A DNA stretch of 64,000 nucleotides, from positions 62,001 to 126,000 of the forward strand of contig NZ_FOUO01000003.1 in assembly GCF_900114895.1 (NCBI RefSeq), in the 5' to 3' direction. Position numbers and translations under genes: made by a program. Shown here in pieces: positions 54,570-62,372 of the stretch (within the stretch, counting starts at the first letter, position 1; each line of letters begins with the position of its first letter). The notes below the pieces were generated by a model that was given only the letters and a program-made list of their open reading frames with translations, had not been told where the DNA came from and ran no database searches. This DNA comes from Ectothiorhodospira mobilis (GTDB lineage Bacteria; Pseudomonadota; Gammaproteobacteria; Ectothiorhodospirales; Ectothiorhodospiraceae).

Positions 54570-56561
54570 ATGGAATCGATCTATCTCGCCATCGTGCTGG
54601 CCCCGCTGCTGGGTGCCGCGGTCGCCGGTCTCCTGGGGCGCCAGGTGGGCCGGGCAGGGGCCCACAGCGTCACCATCGCCGGGGTGGCCGTATCCTTCTT
54701 CCTCTCGGCATACGTCTTCTGGCAGCACGCCGTGGCCGGGGCGGCCCCCTATAACGACAGCGTCTATACCTGGATGGTCGCGGACGGCTTCCGCTTCGAG
54801 GTGGGCTTTCTGGTGGACCGGCTGACGGCCCTGATGATGCTGGTGGTGACCTTCGTCTCCTTCATGGTGCACATCTACACCATCGGCTATATGCGGGACG
54901 ACCCGGGCTACCAGCGCTTCTTCGCCCTCATCTCCCTGTTCACCTTCTCCATGCTGATGCTGGTGATGGCGAACAACTTCCTGCAGCTGTTCTTCGGCTG
55001 GGAGGCGGTGGGCCTGGTGTCCTACCTGCTCATCGGCTTCTGGTTCCGGCGGCCCTCGGCCATCTACGCCAACCTCAAGGCTTTCATCGTCAACCGCGTG
55101 GGGGACATGGCCTTCGTGCTGGGCATCGCCGCCCTGGTGCTGCACACCTCCAGCCTGGACTACGCCACCCTCTTCGCCCGGGCCGAAGAGCTCTCGGGCA
55201 TCACCCTGAGCCTGCTGCCGGGCACCGAGTGGTCCCTGCTCTCCGTGGCCTGCATCCTGCTCTTCATCGGCGCCATGGCCAAGTCGGCCCAGGTGCCGCT
55301 GCATGTGTGGCTGCCCGATTCCATGGAGGGCCCCACCCCCATCTCCGCCCTGATCCACGCCGCCACCATGGTGACCGCCGGGATCTTCATGGTGGCGCGC
55401 ATGTCGCCCCTGTACGAGCACTCCGTGGCGGCCCTGGGCTTCATCCTGGTGATCGGCGCCATCACGGCCTTCTTCATGGGGCTCATCGGCCTGGTGCAGA
55501 ACGACATCAAGCGGGTGGTGGCCTATTCCACCCTGTCCCAGTTGGGCTACATGACCGTGGCCCTGGGGGCCTCGGCCTACGCCGCGGGCATCTTCCATCT
55601 CATGACCCACGCCTTCTTCAAGGCCCTGCTGTTCCTGGCCGCCGGTTCGGTGATCATCGCCATGCACCACGAGCAGGACATGCGCCGCATGGGGGGGCTG
55701 GGCAAGTACATGCCGGTGACCTATGTCACCGCCCTGGTCGGGGCCCTGGCCCTCATCGGCTTTCCGGGCTTCTCCGGTTTCTTCTCCAAGGATGGCATCA
55801 TCGAGGCGGTGCACCTGTCCTCCACCCCCGGCGCCGGTTTCGCCTACGTCCTGGTGCTGGCGGGGGTCTTCGTCACCGCCCTGTACACCTTCCGCATGTT
55901 CTTCATGGTGTTCCACGGCGAGGAGCGCTTCCGCCATGCCCCGCCGCCGGACCATGGTCAGGATGACGCCCACGGTCACCATGGTCACGGGGGCGAACCC
56001 CACGAATCCCCCTGGGTGGTGACCCTGCCCCTGGTGCTGCTGGCCATCCCCTCGGTCTTCGCCGGCTATCTCATCGGCCCGCTGCTCTTCGGGGACTTCT
56101 TCGATGGCGTCCTCCATGTGGACCCGTCCCGGGACGTGCTGGCGGAGCTGGGGCACCACTACCACGGGGTGTGGGGCTATCTCGCCCACGGGTTCATGAT
56201 GCCCCCCTTCTGGCTGGCCATGGCCGGGCTGGTGAGCGCCTGGTATATCTACCTGCGCCGGCCGGGGATCGCCCGGGTGGCCCGGGAGCGCCTCCCCTGG
56301 CTGCACGCGACGCTGCAGCGGGGCTATGGCTTCGACGCCTTCAACGACGCGGTGTTCGCCGCGGGCACCCGCCGCCTGGGGCAGTTCCTCTGGCGCTTCG
56401 GGGATGCCCTGATCATCGACACGCTCCTGGTGAATGGCAGCTCGCGCGCGGTGGGCTGGGCGGCGGGCCGGCTGCGCCTGGGCCAGACCGGCTACCTCTA
56501 CCACTACGCCTTCGCCATGATCATCGGGTTGCTGGGGCTGATCCTGGCCTTCGCCCTCTGA
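54570..56561 (+). CDS. nuoL: NADH-quinone oxidoreductase subunit L
   Basis: ND5-type antiporter-like proton-pumping subunit with about 16 membrane segments and the long lateral helix. The 663 residues include LFFGWEAVGLVSYLLIGFWF, MAKSAQVPLHVWLPDSMEGP then TPISALIHAATMVTAGIF, and DIKRVVAYSTLSQLGYM, with the ion-path Glu and Lys residues. A His/Asp/Gly-rich loop (HGQDDAHGHHGHGGE) lies at about 466-480. Confidence 0.97.
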   Translation: MESIYLAIVLAPLLGAAVAGLLGRQVGRAGAHSVTIAGVAVSFFLSAYVFWQHAVAGAAPYNDSVYTWMVADGFRFEVGFLVDRLTALMMLVVTFVSFMVHIYTIGYMRDDPGYQRFFALISLFTFSMLMLVMANNFLQLFFGWEAVGLVSYLLIGFWFRRPSAIYANLKAFIVNRVGDMAFVLGIAALVLHTSSLDYATLFARAEELSGITLSLLPGTEWSLLSVACILLFIGAMAKSAQVPLHVWLPDSMEGPTPISALIHAATMVTAGIFMVARMSPLYEHSVAALGFILVIGAITAFFMGLIGLVQNDIKRVVAYSTLSQLGYMTVALGASAYAAGIFHLMTHAFFKALLFLAAGSVIIAMHHEQDMRRMGGLGKYMPVTYVTALVGALALIGFPGFSGFFSKDGIIEAVHLSSTPGAGFAYVLVLAGVFVTALYTFRMFFMVFHGEERFRHAPPPDHGQDDAHGHHGHGGEPHESPWVVTLPLVLLAIPSVFAGYLIGPLLFGDFFDGVLHVDPSRDVLAELGHHYHGVWGYLAHGFMMPPFWLAMAGLVSAWYIYLRRPGIARVARERLPWLHATLQRGYGFDAFNDAVFAAGTRRLGQFLWRFGDALIIDTLLVNGSSRAVGWAAGRLRLGQTGYLYHYAFAMIIGLLGLILAFAL

Positions 56562-56615
56562 GGCCGGACCGGGCACCACAACGGATTCAACGCGGGTTTC
56601 CATTGGGACGATTTC

Positions 56616-58130
56616 ATGTTCGCTGACTGGCCACTGCTGTCTCTTGTCATCTGGACGCCGATCCTCGGCGGGCTCATGGTGCTGATCCTGGGGGACCGGG
56701 TGCCCGAGGCGTCGCGGCGCCTGGCCCTGGCCTTCGCCGTGCTCACCTTCCTCATCAGCATCCCCCTGTTCGTGTACTTCGACCGGGGCACCCACGAGAT
56801 GCAGTTCCAGGAATGGGTGCCCTGGATCCAGGCCTTCGACATCCACTACCACCTGGGGGTGGACGGGATCTCCATGCCGCTGATCCTGCTCACCGCCTTC
56901 ACCACGGTACTGGTGGTGATCGCCGCCTGGGACGTGATCCAGTACCGGGTCTCCCAGTACATGGCCGCCTTCCTCATCCTCGAGGGGCTCATGCACGGCG
57001 TCTTCGCTGCCCTGGATGCGGTGCTGTTCTACGTCTTCTTCGAGGCCATGCTCATCCCCATGTTCCTGGTGATCGGCATCTGGGGCGGACCCAACCGCAT
57101 CTACGCCACCCTGAAGTTCTTCCTCTACACCTTCTTCGGGTCGGTGTTTTTGCTGATCTCCCTGATCTATCTCTATGTCCAGGCAGGCAGCTTCGCCATC
57201 CTGGACCTGCATCAGGTGCCCCTGGGGATGACCGCCCAGGTGCTGCTGTTCCTGGCCATGCTGCTGGCCTTCGCGGTGAAGATCCCCATGTTCCCGGTGC
57301 ACACCTGGCTGCCGGACGCCCACGTGGAGGCCCCCACCGGCGGGTCCGTGATCCTGGCGGCCATCATGCTGAAGATCGGCACCTACGGCTTTTTGCGCTT
57401 CAGCCTGCCCATCCTGCCGGACGCCAGCATGGCCCTGGACTGGCTGATGATCACCCTGTCCCTCATCGCCGTGGTGTACGTGGGGCTGGTGGCGTTGATG
57501 CAGCAGGATATGAAGAAGCTCATCGCCTATTCCTCCATCGCCCACATGGGTTTTGTCACCCTGGGGCTGTTCATCCCCTTCATGGTCTTCGCCAACACCG
57601 GCGACTGGCAGGGGGCGGCCCTGGGGATCAGCGGCGGCATGGTGCAGATGATCTCCCATGGCCTGGTCTCGGCGGCCCTGTTCCTCTGCATCGGGGTGCT
57701 CTATGACCGCATGCACACCCGCCGCATCGCCGACTACGGCGGCGTGGCCAACACCATGCCCTGGTTCGGGGCCCTGTTCGTGCTGTTCGCCATGGCCAAT
57801 GCCGGCCTGCCGGGCACCTCCGGCTTCGTGGGCGAGTTCATGGTGATCCTGGCCAGCTTTCGCGCGGACTTCTGGATCGCCTTCCTGGCGGCCACCACCC
57901 TGGTGCTGGCGGCGGCCTACACCCTCTGGCTGGTGAAGCGGGTGATCTACGGCGAGGTGGCCAACGATCAGGTGGCCCAACTGCAGGACCTGAACCGCCG
58001 CGAGTTCTGGGTGCTGGGGGTGCTGGCCGTGGCCGTGCTCCTGCTGGGGGTGTGGCCGGCGCCGCTGCTGGACGTGATGAACGAAACCGTGGACCACCTG
58101 GTGCGGCACATCGCCGTCTCCAAGCTCTAA
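56616..58130 (+). CDS. nuoM: NADH-quinone oxidoreductase subunit M
   Basis: ND4-type antiporter-like subunit with about 14 membrane segments. The 504 residues contain the proton-channel Glu in FFEAMLIPMFLVIGIWGG, the Lys in LLAFAVKIPMFPVHTWLPDA and MKKLIAYSSIAHMGFVTLGL. It lies between nuoL (54-bp gap) and nuoN (18-bp gap). Confidence 0.97.
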   Translation: MFADWPLLSLVIWTPILGGLMVLILGDRVPEASRRLALAFAVLTFLISIPLFVYFDRGTHEMQFQEWVPWIQAFDIHYHLGVDGISMPLILLTAFTTVLVVIAAWDVIQYRVSQYMAAFLILEGLMHGVFAALDAVLFYVFFEAMLIPMFLVIGIWGGPNRIYATLKFFLYTFFGSVFLLISLIYLYVQAGSFAILDLHQVPLGMTAQVLLFLAMLLAFAVKIPMFPVHTWLPDAHVEAPTGGSVILAAIMLKIGTYGFLRFSLPILPDASMALDWLMITLSLIAVVYVGLVALMQQDMKKLIAYSSIAHMGFVTLGLFIPFMVFANTGDWQGAALGISGGMVQMISHGLVSAALFLCIGVLYDRMHTRRIADYGGVANTMPWFGALFVLFAMANAGLPGTSGFVGEFMVILASFRADFWIAFLAATTLVLAAAYTLWLVKRVIYGEVANDQVAQLQDLNRREFWVLGVLAVAVLLLGVWPAPLLDVMNETVDHLVRHIAVSKL

Positions 58131-58148
58131 GCGCGACTGGATACCGAT

Positions 58149-59591
58149 ATGAACCTCCATCTGCCGGATTTCGCTCCCGTCCTCCCCGAGCTGACGGTCA
58201 TGCTCATGGCCTGCGCCATCCTGGTGATCGATCTGTTCCTGCCCCAGGAGCGGCGCCACATCACCTATGGCCTGACGCAGTTCACCCTGCTGGGCGGGGT
58301 GGCCCTGATCCTGGTCCTGGCCACGCCGGACCCCCGCATCACCTTCGGCGGCAGCTATGTGGCCGATCCCCTCTCGGACCTGCTCAAGTCCGCCGTGCTC
58401 CTCATCTCGGCGGTGGTGTTCCTCTACGCCCGGCCCTATCTCCAGGCCCGGGAGCTGTACAAGGGGGAGTTCTACGTCCTGGGCCTGTTCGGGGTGCTGG
58501 GGATGATGGTGATGATCTCCGCCCACAGCCTGCTCACCCTGTACCTGGGGCTGGAGCTGCTGGCCCTGAGCCTCTATGCCCTGGTGGCCTTCAACCGGGA
58601 CGCCTCCGCGGCCTCGGAATCGGCCATGAAGTACTTCGTCCTGGGTTCCATCGCCTCGGGCATGCTGCTCTACGGCATGTCCCTGCTCTATGGCATCACC
58701 GGCAGCCTGAATCTCACCGGCGTGGCCGCGGGTATCGTCGCCGGTCTCACCTCCCCGGATCTGAATCTGGCCCTGGTGTTCGCCCTGGCCTTCGTCGTGG
58801 TGGGGATCGGCTTCAAGCTGGGGGCGGTGCCGTTCCACATGTGGATCCCGGATGTCTACCACGGGGCCCCCACCCCCGTGGCCCTGTTCATCAGCGCCGC
58901 GCCCAAGATCGCAGGTTTCGCCATCGCCATCCGCCTGCTGGTGGACGGCCTGGCCCCCCTGCAGGAGAGCTGGAGCGGCATGCTCCTGGTGCTGGCGGTG
59001 CTCTCTCTGGCCATCGGCAACGTGGTGGCCATCGCCCAGACCAACATCAAGCGCATGTTCGCCTATTCCACCATCGCCCACATCGGCTTCGTGGTCATGG
59101 GGCTCATGGTGGGCAACGAGCAGGGCTATGCCGCGGGCATGTTCTATGTCCTGGTCTATGCCCTCATGTCCGCCGGGGGGTTTGGCATGATCATGCTCCT
59201 CTCCCGCAAGGGCTTCGAGGCGGATAACCTGGAGGACTTCAAGGGCCTGAATGACCGCAGCCCCTGGTTCGCCTTCGTCATGCTGCTGCTCATGTTCTCC
59301 ATGGCGGGCATCCCGCCCACCGTGGGCTTCTACGCCAAGCTGGCGGTGCTGCAGTCGGTGATCCAGGCGGATCTGATCTGGCTGGCGCTCTTCGCCGTGA
59401 TCCTGTCCGTGATCGGGGCCTTCTACTACCTGCGGGTGGTCAAGTTCATGTACTTCGACAAGCCCGTGGACGATGCCCCCCTCACGGGCAGCGGGGACTT
59501 CAACGTGGTGCTGTCCTTGAACGGCCTGGCCATGATCGCCCTGGGGCTGTTCCCAGGGGTCTTGATGTCCCTCACGGCGGCCGTGCGATAA
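58149..59591 (+). CDS. nuoN: NADH-quinone oxidoreductase subunit N
   Basis: ND2-type antiporter-like subunit with about 14 membrane segments. The 480 residues have [40 protein letters not shown] then [11 protein letters not shown], and [20 protein letters not shown]. It ends the 14-subunit operon, 7 bp before a DUF2818 gene. Confidence 0.97.
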   Translation: MNLHLPDFAPVLPELTVMLMACAILVIDLFLPQERRHITYGLTQFTLLGGVALILVLATPDPRITFGGSYVADPLSDLLKSAVLLISAVVFLYARPYLQARELYKGEFYVLGLFGVLGMMVMISAHSLLTLYLGLELLALSLYALVAFNRDASAASESAMKYFVLGSIASGMLLYGMSLLYGITGSLNLTGVAAGIVAGLTSPDLNLALVFALAFVVVGIGFKLGAVPFHMWIPDVYHGAPTPVALFISAAPKIAGFAIAIRLLVDGLAPLQESWSGMLLVLAVLSLAIGNVVAIAQTNIKRMFAYSTIAHIGFVVMGLMVGNEQGYAAGMFYVLVYALMSAGGFGMIMLLSRKGFEADNLEDFKGLNDRSPWFAFVMLLLMFSMAGIPPTVGFYAKLAVLQSVIQADLIWLALFAVILSVIGAFYYLRVVKFMYFDKPVDDAPLTGSGDFNVVLSLNGLAMIALGLFPGVLMSLTAAVR

Positions 59592-59598
59592 TACGCCC

Positions 59599-59946
59599 AT
59601 GAATACGCTCCAGTGGGTCGCCGTGGTCTATATCGCCGTCCTGATCCTGGCGGCCAACCTGCCGTGGATTACGCGGCGCATCCTCTTCGTGCTCCCCCCC
59701 CGGGGGAAGGAGAAGGGGGCCGCCTGGCGGGTACTGGAATGGGCCCTCCTGTACGGCCTCATGTTGGGCCTGGGGATGGGGCTGGAGCGGTATCTCACCG
59801 GGACCTTGCACCCCCAGGGTGGGGGCTTTTATGCCATCACCCTGATGCTGTTCGCGGTGTTTGCCTTCCCCGGGTTCGTCTATCAGTACGACCTGCGCCG
59901 TCATCTGATGCGGCGCACCCCCGGGGAAGGGGCTGCGGGGGGTTGA
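59599..59946 (+). CDS. DUF2818 family membrane protein
   Basis: A 115-residue protein with an N-terminal membrane segment (about 6-22), a basic loop with NLPWITRRILFVLPPRGKEK, and two more membrane segments (about 48-66 and 76-95). It matches the DUF2818 family, which in beta- and gammaproteobacteria is often found directly after nuoN. Seven base pairs separate it from nuoN, so it is probably part of the nuo transcript and may relate to complex I, but no function is known. Confidence 0.85.
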   Translation: MNTLQWVAVVYIAVLILAANLPWITRRILFVLPPRGKEKGAAWRVLEWALLYGLMLGLGMGLERYLTGTLHPQGGGFYAITLMLFAVFAFPGFVYQYDLRRHLMRRTPGEGAAGG

Positions 59947-59984
59947 AATCCCCGGGGCAAGGGGTTATCATTCAAATCCTCAGT

Positions 59985-60061
59985 TGCGGGGTGGAGCAGT
60001 CTGGCAGCTCGTCGGGCTCATAACCCGAAGGTCGCAGGTTCGAATCCTGCCCCCGCTACCA
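59985..60061 (+). tRNA. Initiator tRNA-fMet (anticodon CAT), U1/U72 form
   Basis: A 77-nt initiator tRNA with encoded CCA. Diagnostic features are three G:C pairs in the anticodon stem (TCGGG/CCCGA around CTCATAA), A11:T24 in the D-stem, and an unpaired 1-72 position. Here position 1 is T and 72 is T, rather than the usual C1 and A72. Pairs 2-71 to 7-66 are intact (GCGGGG/CCCCGC). It precedes rimP, as metY does in E. coli. Confidence 0.95.
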
Positions 60062-60070
60062 GGTACCTTG

Positions 60071-60095
60071 AAAAGGCCCCTTCTGGGGCCTTTTT
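60071..60095 (+). terminator. Intrinsic terminator after tRNA-fMet
   Basis: AAAAGGCCCC-TTCT-GGGGCCTTTTT is a strong stem with a 4-base loop, followed by T-run, 10 bp after the tRNA. It would end tRNA-fMet transcription or act as the first of two controls before rimP-nusA. Confidence 0.88.
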
Positions 60096-60179
60096 ATTAG
60101 CCGGACGATGCATGTCCCGCCCGGGATCCCGATCCGGGACGCGGGCGGCGCAAGCGGACATCTCCGGCGGTATTCATGA

Positions 60180-60202
60180 ATGGGCCCTGGGGCCCATTTT
60201 TT
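60180..60202 (+). terminator. Second terminator-like hairpin in the rimP leader
   Basis: ATGGGCCC-TGG-GGCCCAT followed by TTTTTT lies just 16-38 bp before the rimP start. With the terminator at 60071-60095 it makes a tandem pair between tRNA-fMet and rimP-nusA, resembling the E. coli metY-rimP leader, where read-through is linked to NusA autoregulation. The role here is inferred by analogy. Confidence 0.75.
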
Positions 60203-60217
60203 GTTTGTGGAGTCGGT

Positions 60218-60679
60218 GTGCGACAGGATTCCCTGGAACTGGATCGATTGCTGCGCCCGGTGGTCACCGGCATGGGGTATGTGCTGTGGGGCCTGGAGTA
60301 CCGGGTCCAGGGCCGCAGCGCCCTGCTCAGGCTCTTCATCGATGCCCCCCAGGGGGTGACCCTGGACGACTGTGCCGCGGTGAGCGACCAGGTGAGCGGT
60401 GTGCTGGACGTGGAGGATCCCATCCCCGTCCCCTACCGCCTGGAGGTGTCCTCACCGGGGCTGGACCGCCTCCTCTTCGAGCCGGCGCATTACGACCGTT
60501 ACCGGGGCGAGGAGGTGCGCGTGCGCACGGCCTGGCCGGTGGAGGGGCAGCGCAACTTCAGGGGCGTGATCCGGTCCGTGGAGGAGGGCAGCGTGGAACT
60601 GGAGGTGGACGGCCGCAGGGTGCGCCTGCCCCTGGAGGCCGTGACCCGTGCCCGCCTCGTGCCGCGGGCGGGGCAATGA
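60218..60679 (+). CDS. rimP: Ribosome maturation factor RimP
   Basis: Required for 30S subunit maturation. From GTG 60218, preceded by GGAG at good spacing, it is 153 residues (E. coli 150). It has the N-terminal LLRPVVTGMGYVLWGLEYRV, LRLFIDAPQGVTLDDCAAVS, and VSSPGLDRLLFEPAHYDRY of the family. ATG 60176 would lie inside the terminator hairpin and was rejected. It starts the rimP-nusA-infB operon. Confidence 0.95.
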   Translation: MRQDSLELDRLLRPVVTGMGYVLWGLEYRVQGRSALLRLFIDAPQGVTLDDCAAVSDQVSGVLDVEDPIPVPYRLEVSSPGLDRLLFEPAHYDRYRGEEVRVRTAWPVEGQRNFRGVIRSVEEGSVELEVDGRRVRLPLEAVTRARLVPRAGQ

Positions 60680-60770
60680 GGGCCCGCGCGGTGGCCCGTT
60701 CCGAGATGACGGCGACCCGGTCGATCCCGCGAGGGGGCGGGCCGGGCATAGCGATTTGGAGTCGTTTGTA

Positions 60771-62276
60771 ATGAGCAAAGAAATCCTGCTGGTGGTGGAT
60801 GCCGTATCCAACGAGAAGGGCGTCGACAAGGGCGTGATCTTCGAGGCCATCGAATCCGCCCTGGCCTCGGCCACGCGCAAGAAGCACGGTGGCGACATCG
60901 ATGTGCGCGTGAGCATCCACCGGGACACCGGGGAATACGAGGCCTTCCGGCGCTGGCGCGTGGTGGATGACGAGGATCCGGAATTCGAGTCCCCCGAACG
61001 GCAGATCCTCTATTCCTATGCCATCCAGGACCATCCCGAGGCGCAGGTGGGCGACTACATCGAGACCCCCATCGAGTCGGTGGAGTTCGGCCGCATCGCC
61101 GCCCAGACCGCCAAGCAGGTGATCGTACAGAAGGTGCGCGAGGCGGAACGGGCCAAGGTGGTGGAGGAGTTCCAGGACCGGGTGGGGGATCTGCTCATGG
61201 GCACGGTGAAGCGCTCGGAGCGCAGCGGTGTCTTCCTGGATCTGGGGGGCAACGCCGAGGGTTTCATCCCCCGGGAGGAGATGATCCCCCGGGAGACGGT
61301 GCGCCCCAACGATCGCCTGCGTGGTTATCTGCGGGAGGTGCGCGCCGAACAGCGGGGTCCGCAGCTCTTCATCAGCCGCACCGCCCCGGAGTTCCTGGTG
61401 GAACTTTTCAAGCTGGAGGTGCCCGAGGTGGGCCAGGGCCTGATCGAGATCATGGGCGCGGCCCGGGATCCGGGTATGCGCGCCAAGATCGCGGTACGCT
61501 CCCACGACCCCAGGCTCGATCCCGTGGGCGCCTGTGTGGGCATGCGTGGGTCCCGTGTGCAGTCCGTCTCCAATGAGCTGGCGGGAGAGCGCATCGACAT
61601 CATCCTCTGGGACGAGAATCCGGCGCAGTTCGTCATCAACGCCATGTCCCCGGCGGAGGTGCTGTCCATCGTGGTGGACGAGGACCGGGCCAGCATGGAC
61701 ATCGCCGTGTCCGAGGAGAAGCTCTCCCAGGCCATCGGCCGCGGTGGGCAGAACGTGCGCCTCGCCTCCCAGCTCACCGGATGGGAGCTGAACGTGATGA
61801 ACGAGCAGCAGGCCCAGGAGAAGACGGAGCAGGAGACGGCCGAACTGCAGCAGCTGTTCATGGACAGTCTGGATGTGGACGAGGAGGTGGCCGGCATCCT
61901 GGTGCAGGAGGGCTTCTCCAGCATCGAGGAGGTGGCCTATGTCCCCACCGCGGAGATGCTGCAGATCGAGGAGTTCGACGAGGAGATCGTGAACGAACTC
62001 CGCGGACGTGCCCGCGATGCCCTGCTCACCCGGGCCATCGCCTCGGAGGAGCAGTTCCAGGGTGGCGAGCCGGCCGAGGACCTGCTGGCCATGGAGGGCA
62101 TGGACCCGGAGCTGGCCCGGCAGCTGGCAGGGCAGGGGATCTGTACCATGGAGGATCTGGCCGAGCAGTCGGTGGACGATCTCGTGGAACAGATCCGACT
62201 GGACCCGGAAAAGGCAGCAAGCCTCATCATGGCGGCCCGTGCCCCCTGGTTTGCGGACCAGGCCAAAGACGCGTAA
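60771..62276 (+). CDS. nusA: Transcription termination/antitermination factor NusA
   Basis: RNA polymerase-binding factor that promotes pausing, termination and antitermination. The 501 residues contain the N-terminal polymerase-binding domain (MSKEILLVVDAVSNEKGVDK), S1 domain (LLMGTVKRSERSGVFLDLGG), two KH domains (DPVGACVGMRGSRVQSVSNE; EKLSQAIGRGGQNVRLASQL) and two acidic C-terminal repeats typical of gammaproteobacteria. GGAG lies 9 bases before ATG 60771. Confidence 0.97.
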   Translation: MSKEILLVVDAVSNEKGVDKGVIFEAIESALASATRKKHGGDIDVRVSIHRDTGEYEAFRRWRVVDDEDPEFESPERQILYSYAIQDHPEAQVGDYIETPIESVEFGRIAAQTAKQVIVQKVREAERAKVVEEFQDRVGDLLMGTVKRSERSGVFLDLGGNAEGFIPREEMIPRETVRPNDRLRGYLREVRAEQRGPQLFISRTAPEFLVELFKLEVPEVGQGLIEIMGAARDPGMRAKIAVRSHDPRLDPVGACVGMRGSRVQSVSNELAGERIDIILWDENPAQFVINAMSPAEVLSIVVDEDRASMDIAVSEEKLSQAIGRGGQNVRLASQLTGWELNVMNEQQAQEKTEQETAELQQLFMDSLDVDEEVAGILVQEGFSSIEEVAYVPTAEMLQIEEFDEEIVNELRGRARDALLTRAIASEEQFQGGEPAEDLLAMEGMDPELARQLAGQGICTMEDLAEQSVDDLVEQIRLDPEKAASLIMAARAPWFADQAKDA

Positions 62277-62372
62277 GTCAGACGGACCCCGCGCGCCCGC
62301 CGTGCGCGCCCCTTGCGGCCTTTTGGGCCGCGGCCGGGTCTGCGGAAGCATTGAGATCGGAGGTAACGGCAC

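Noticed and set aside
54531-59600. A 1689-codon open frame antisense to nuoL-nuoN
   Set aside because: It lies opposite three conserved genes, is very rich in His, Gly, Gln and Asp, and has no recognisable domain. High GC at third positions removes stop codons on the other strand.
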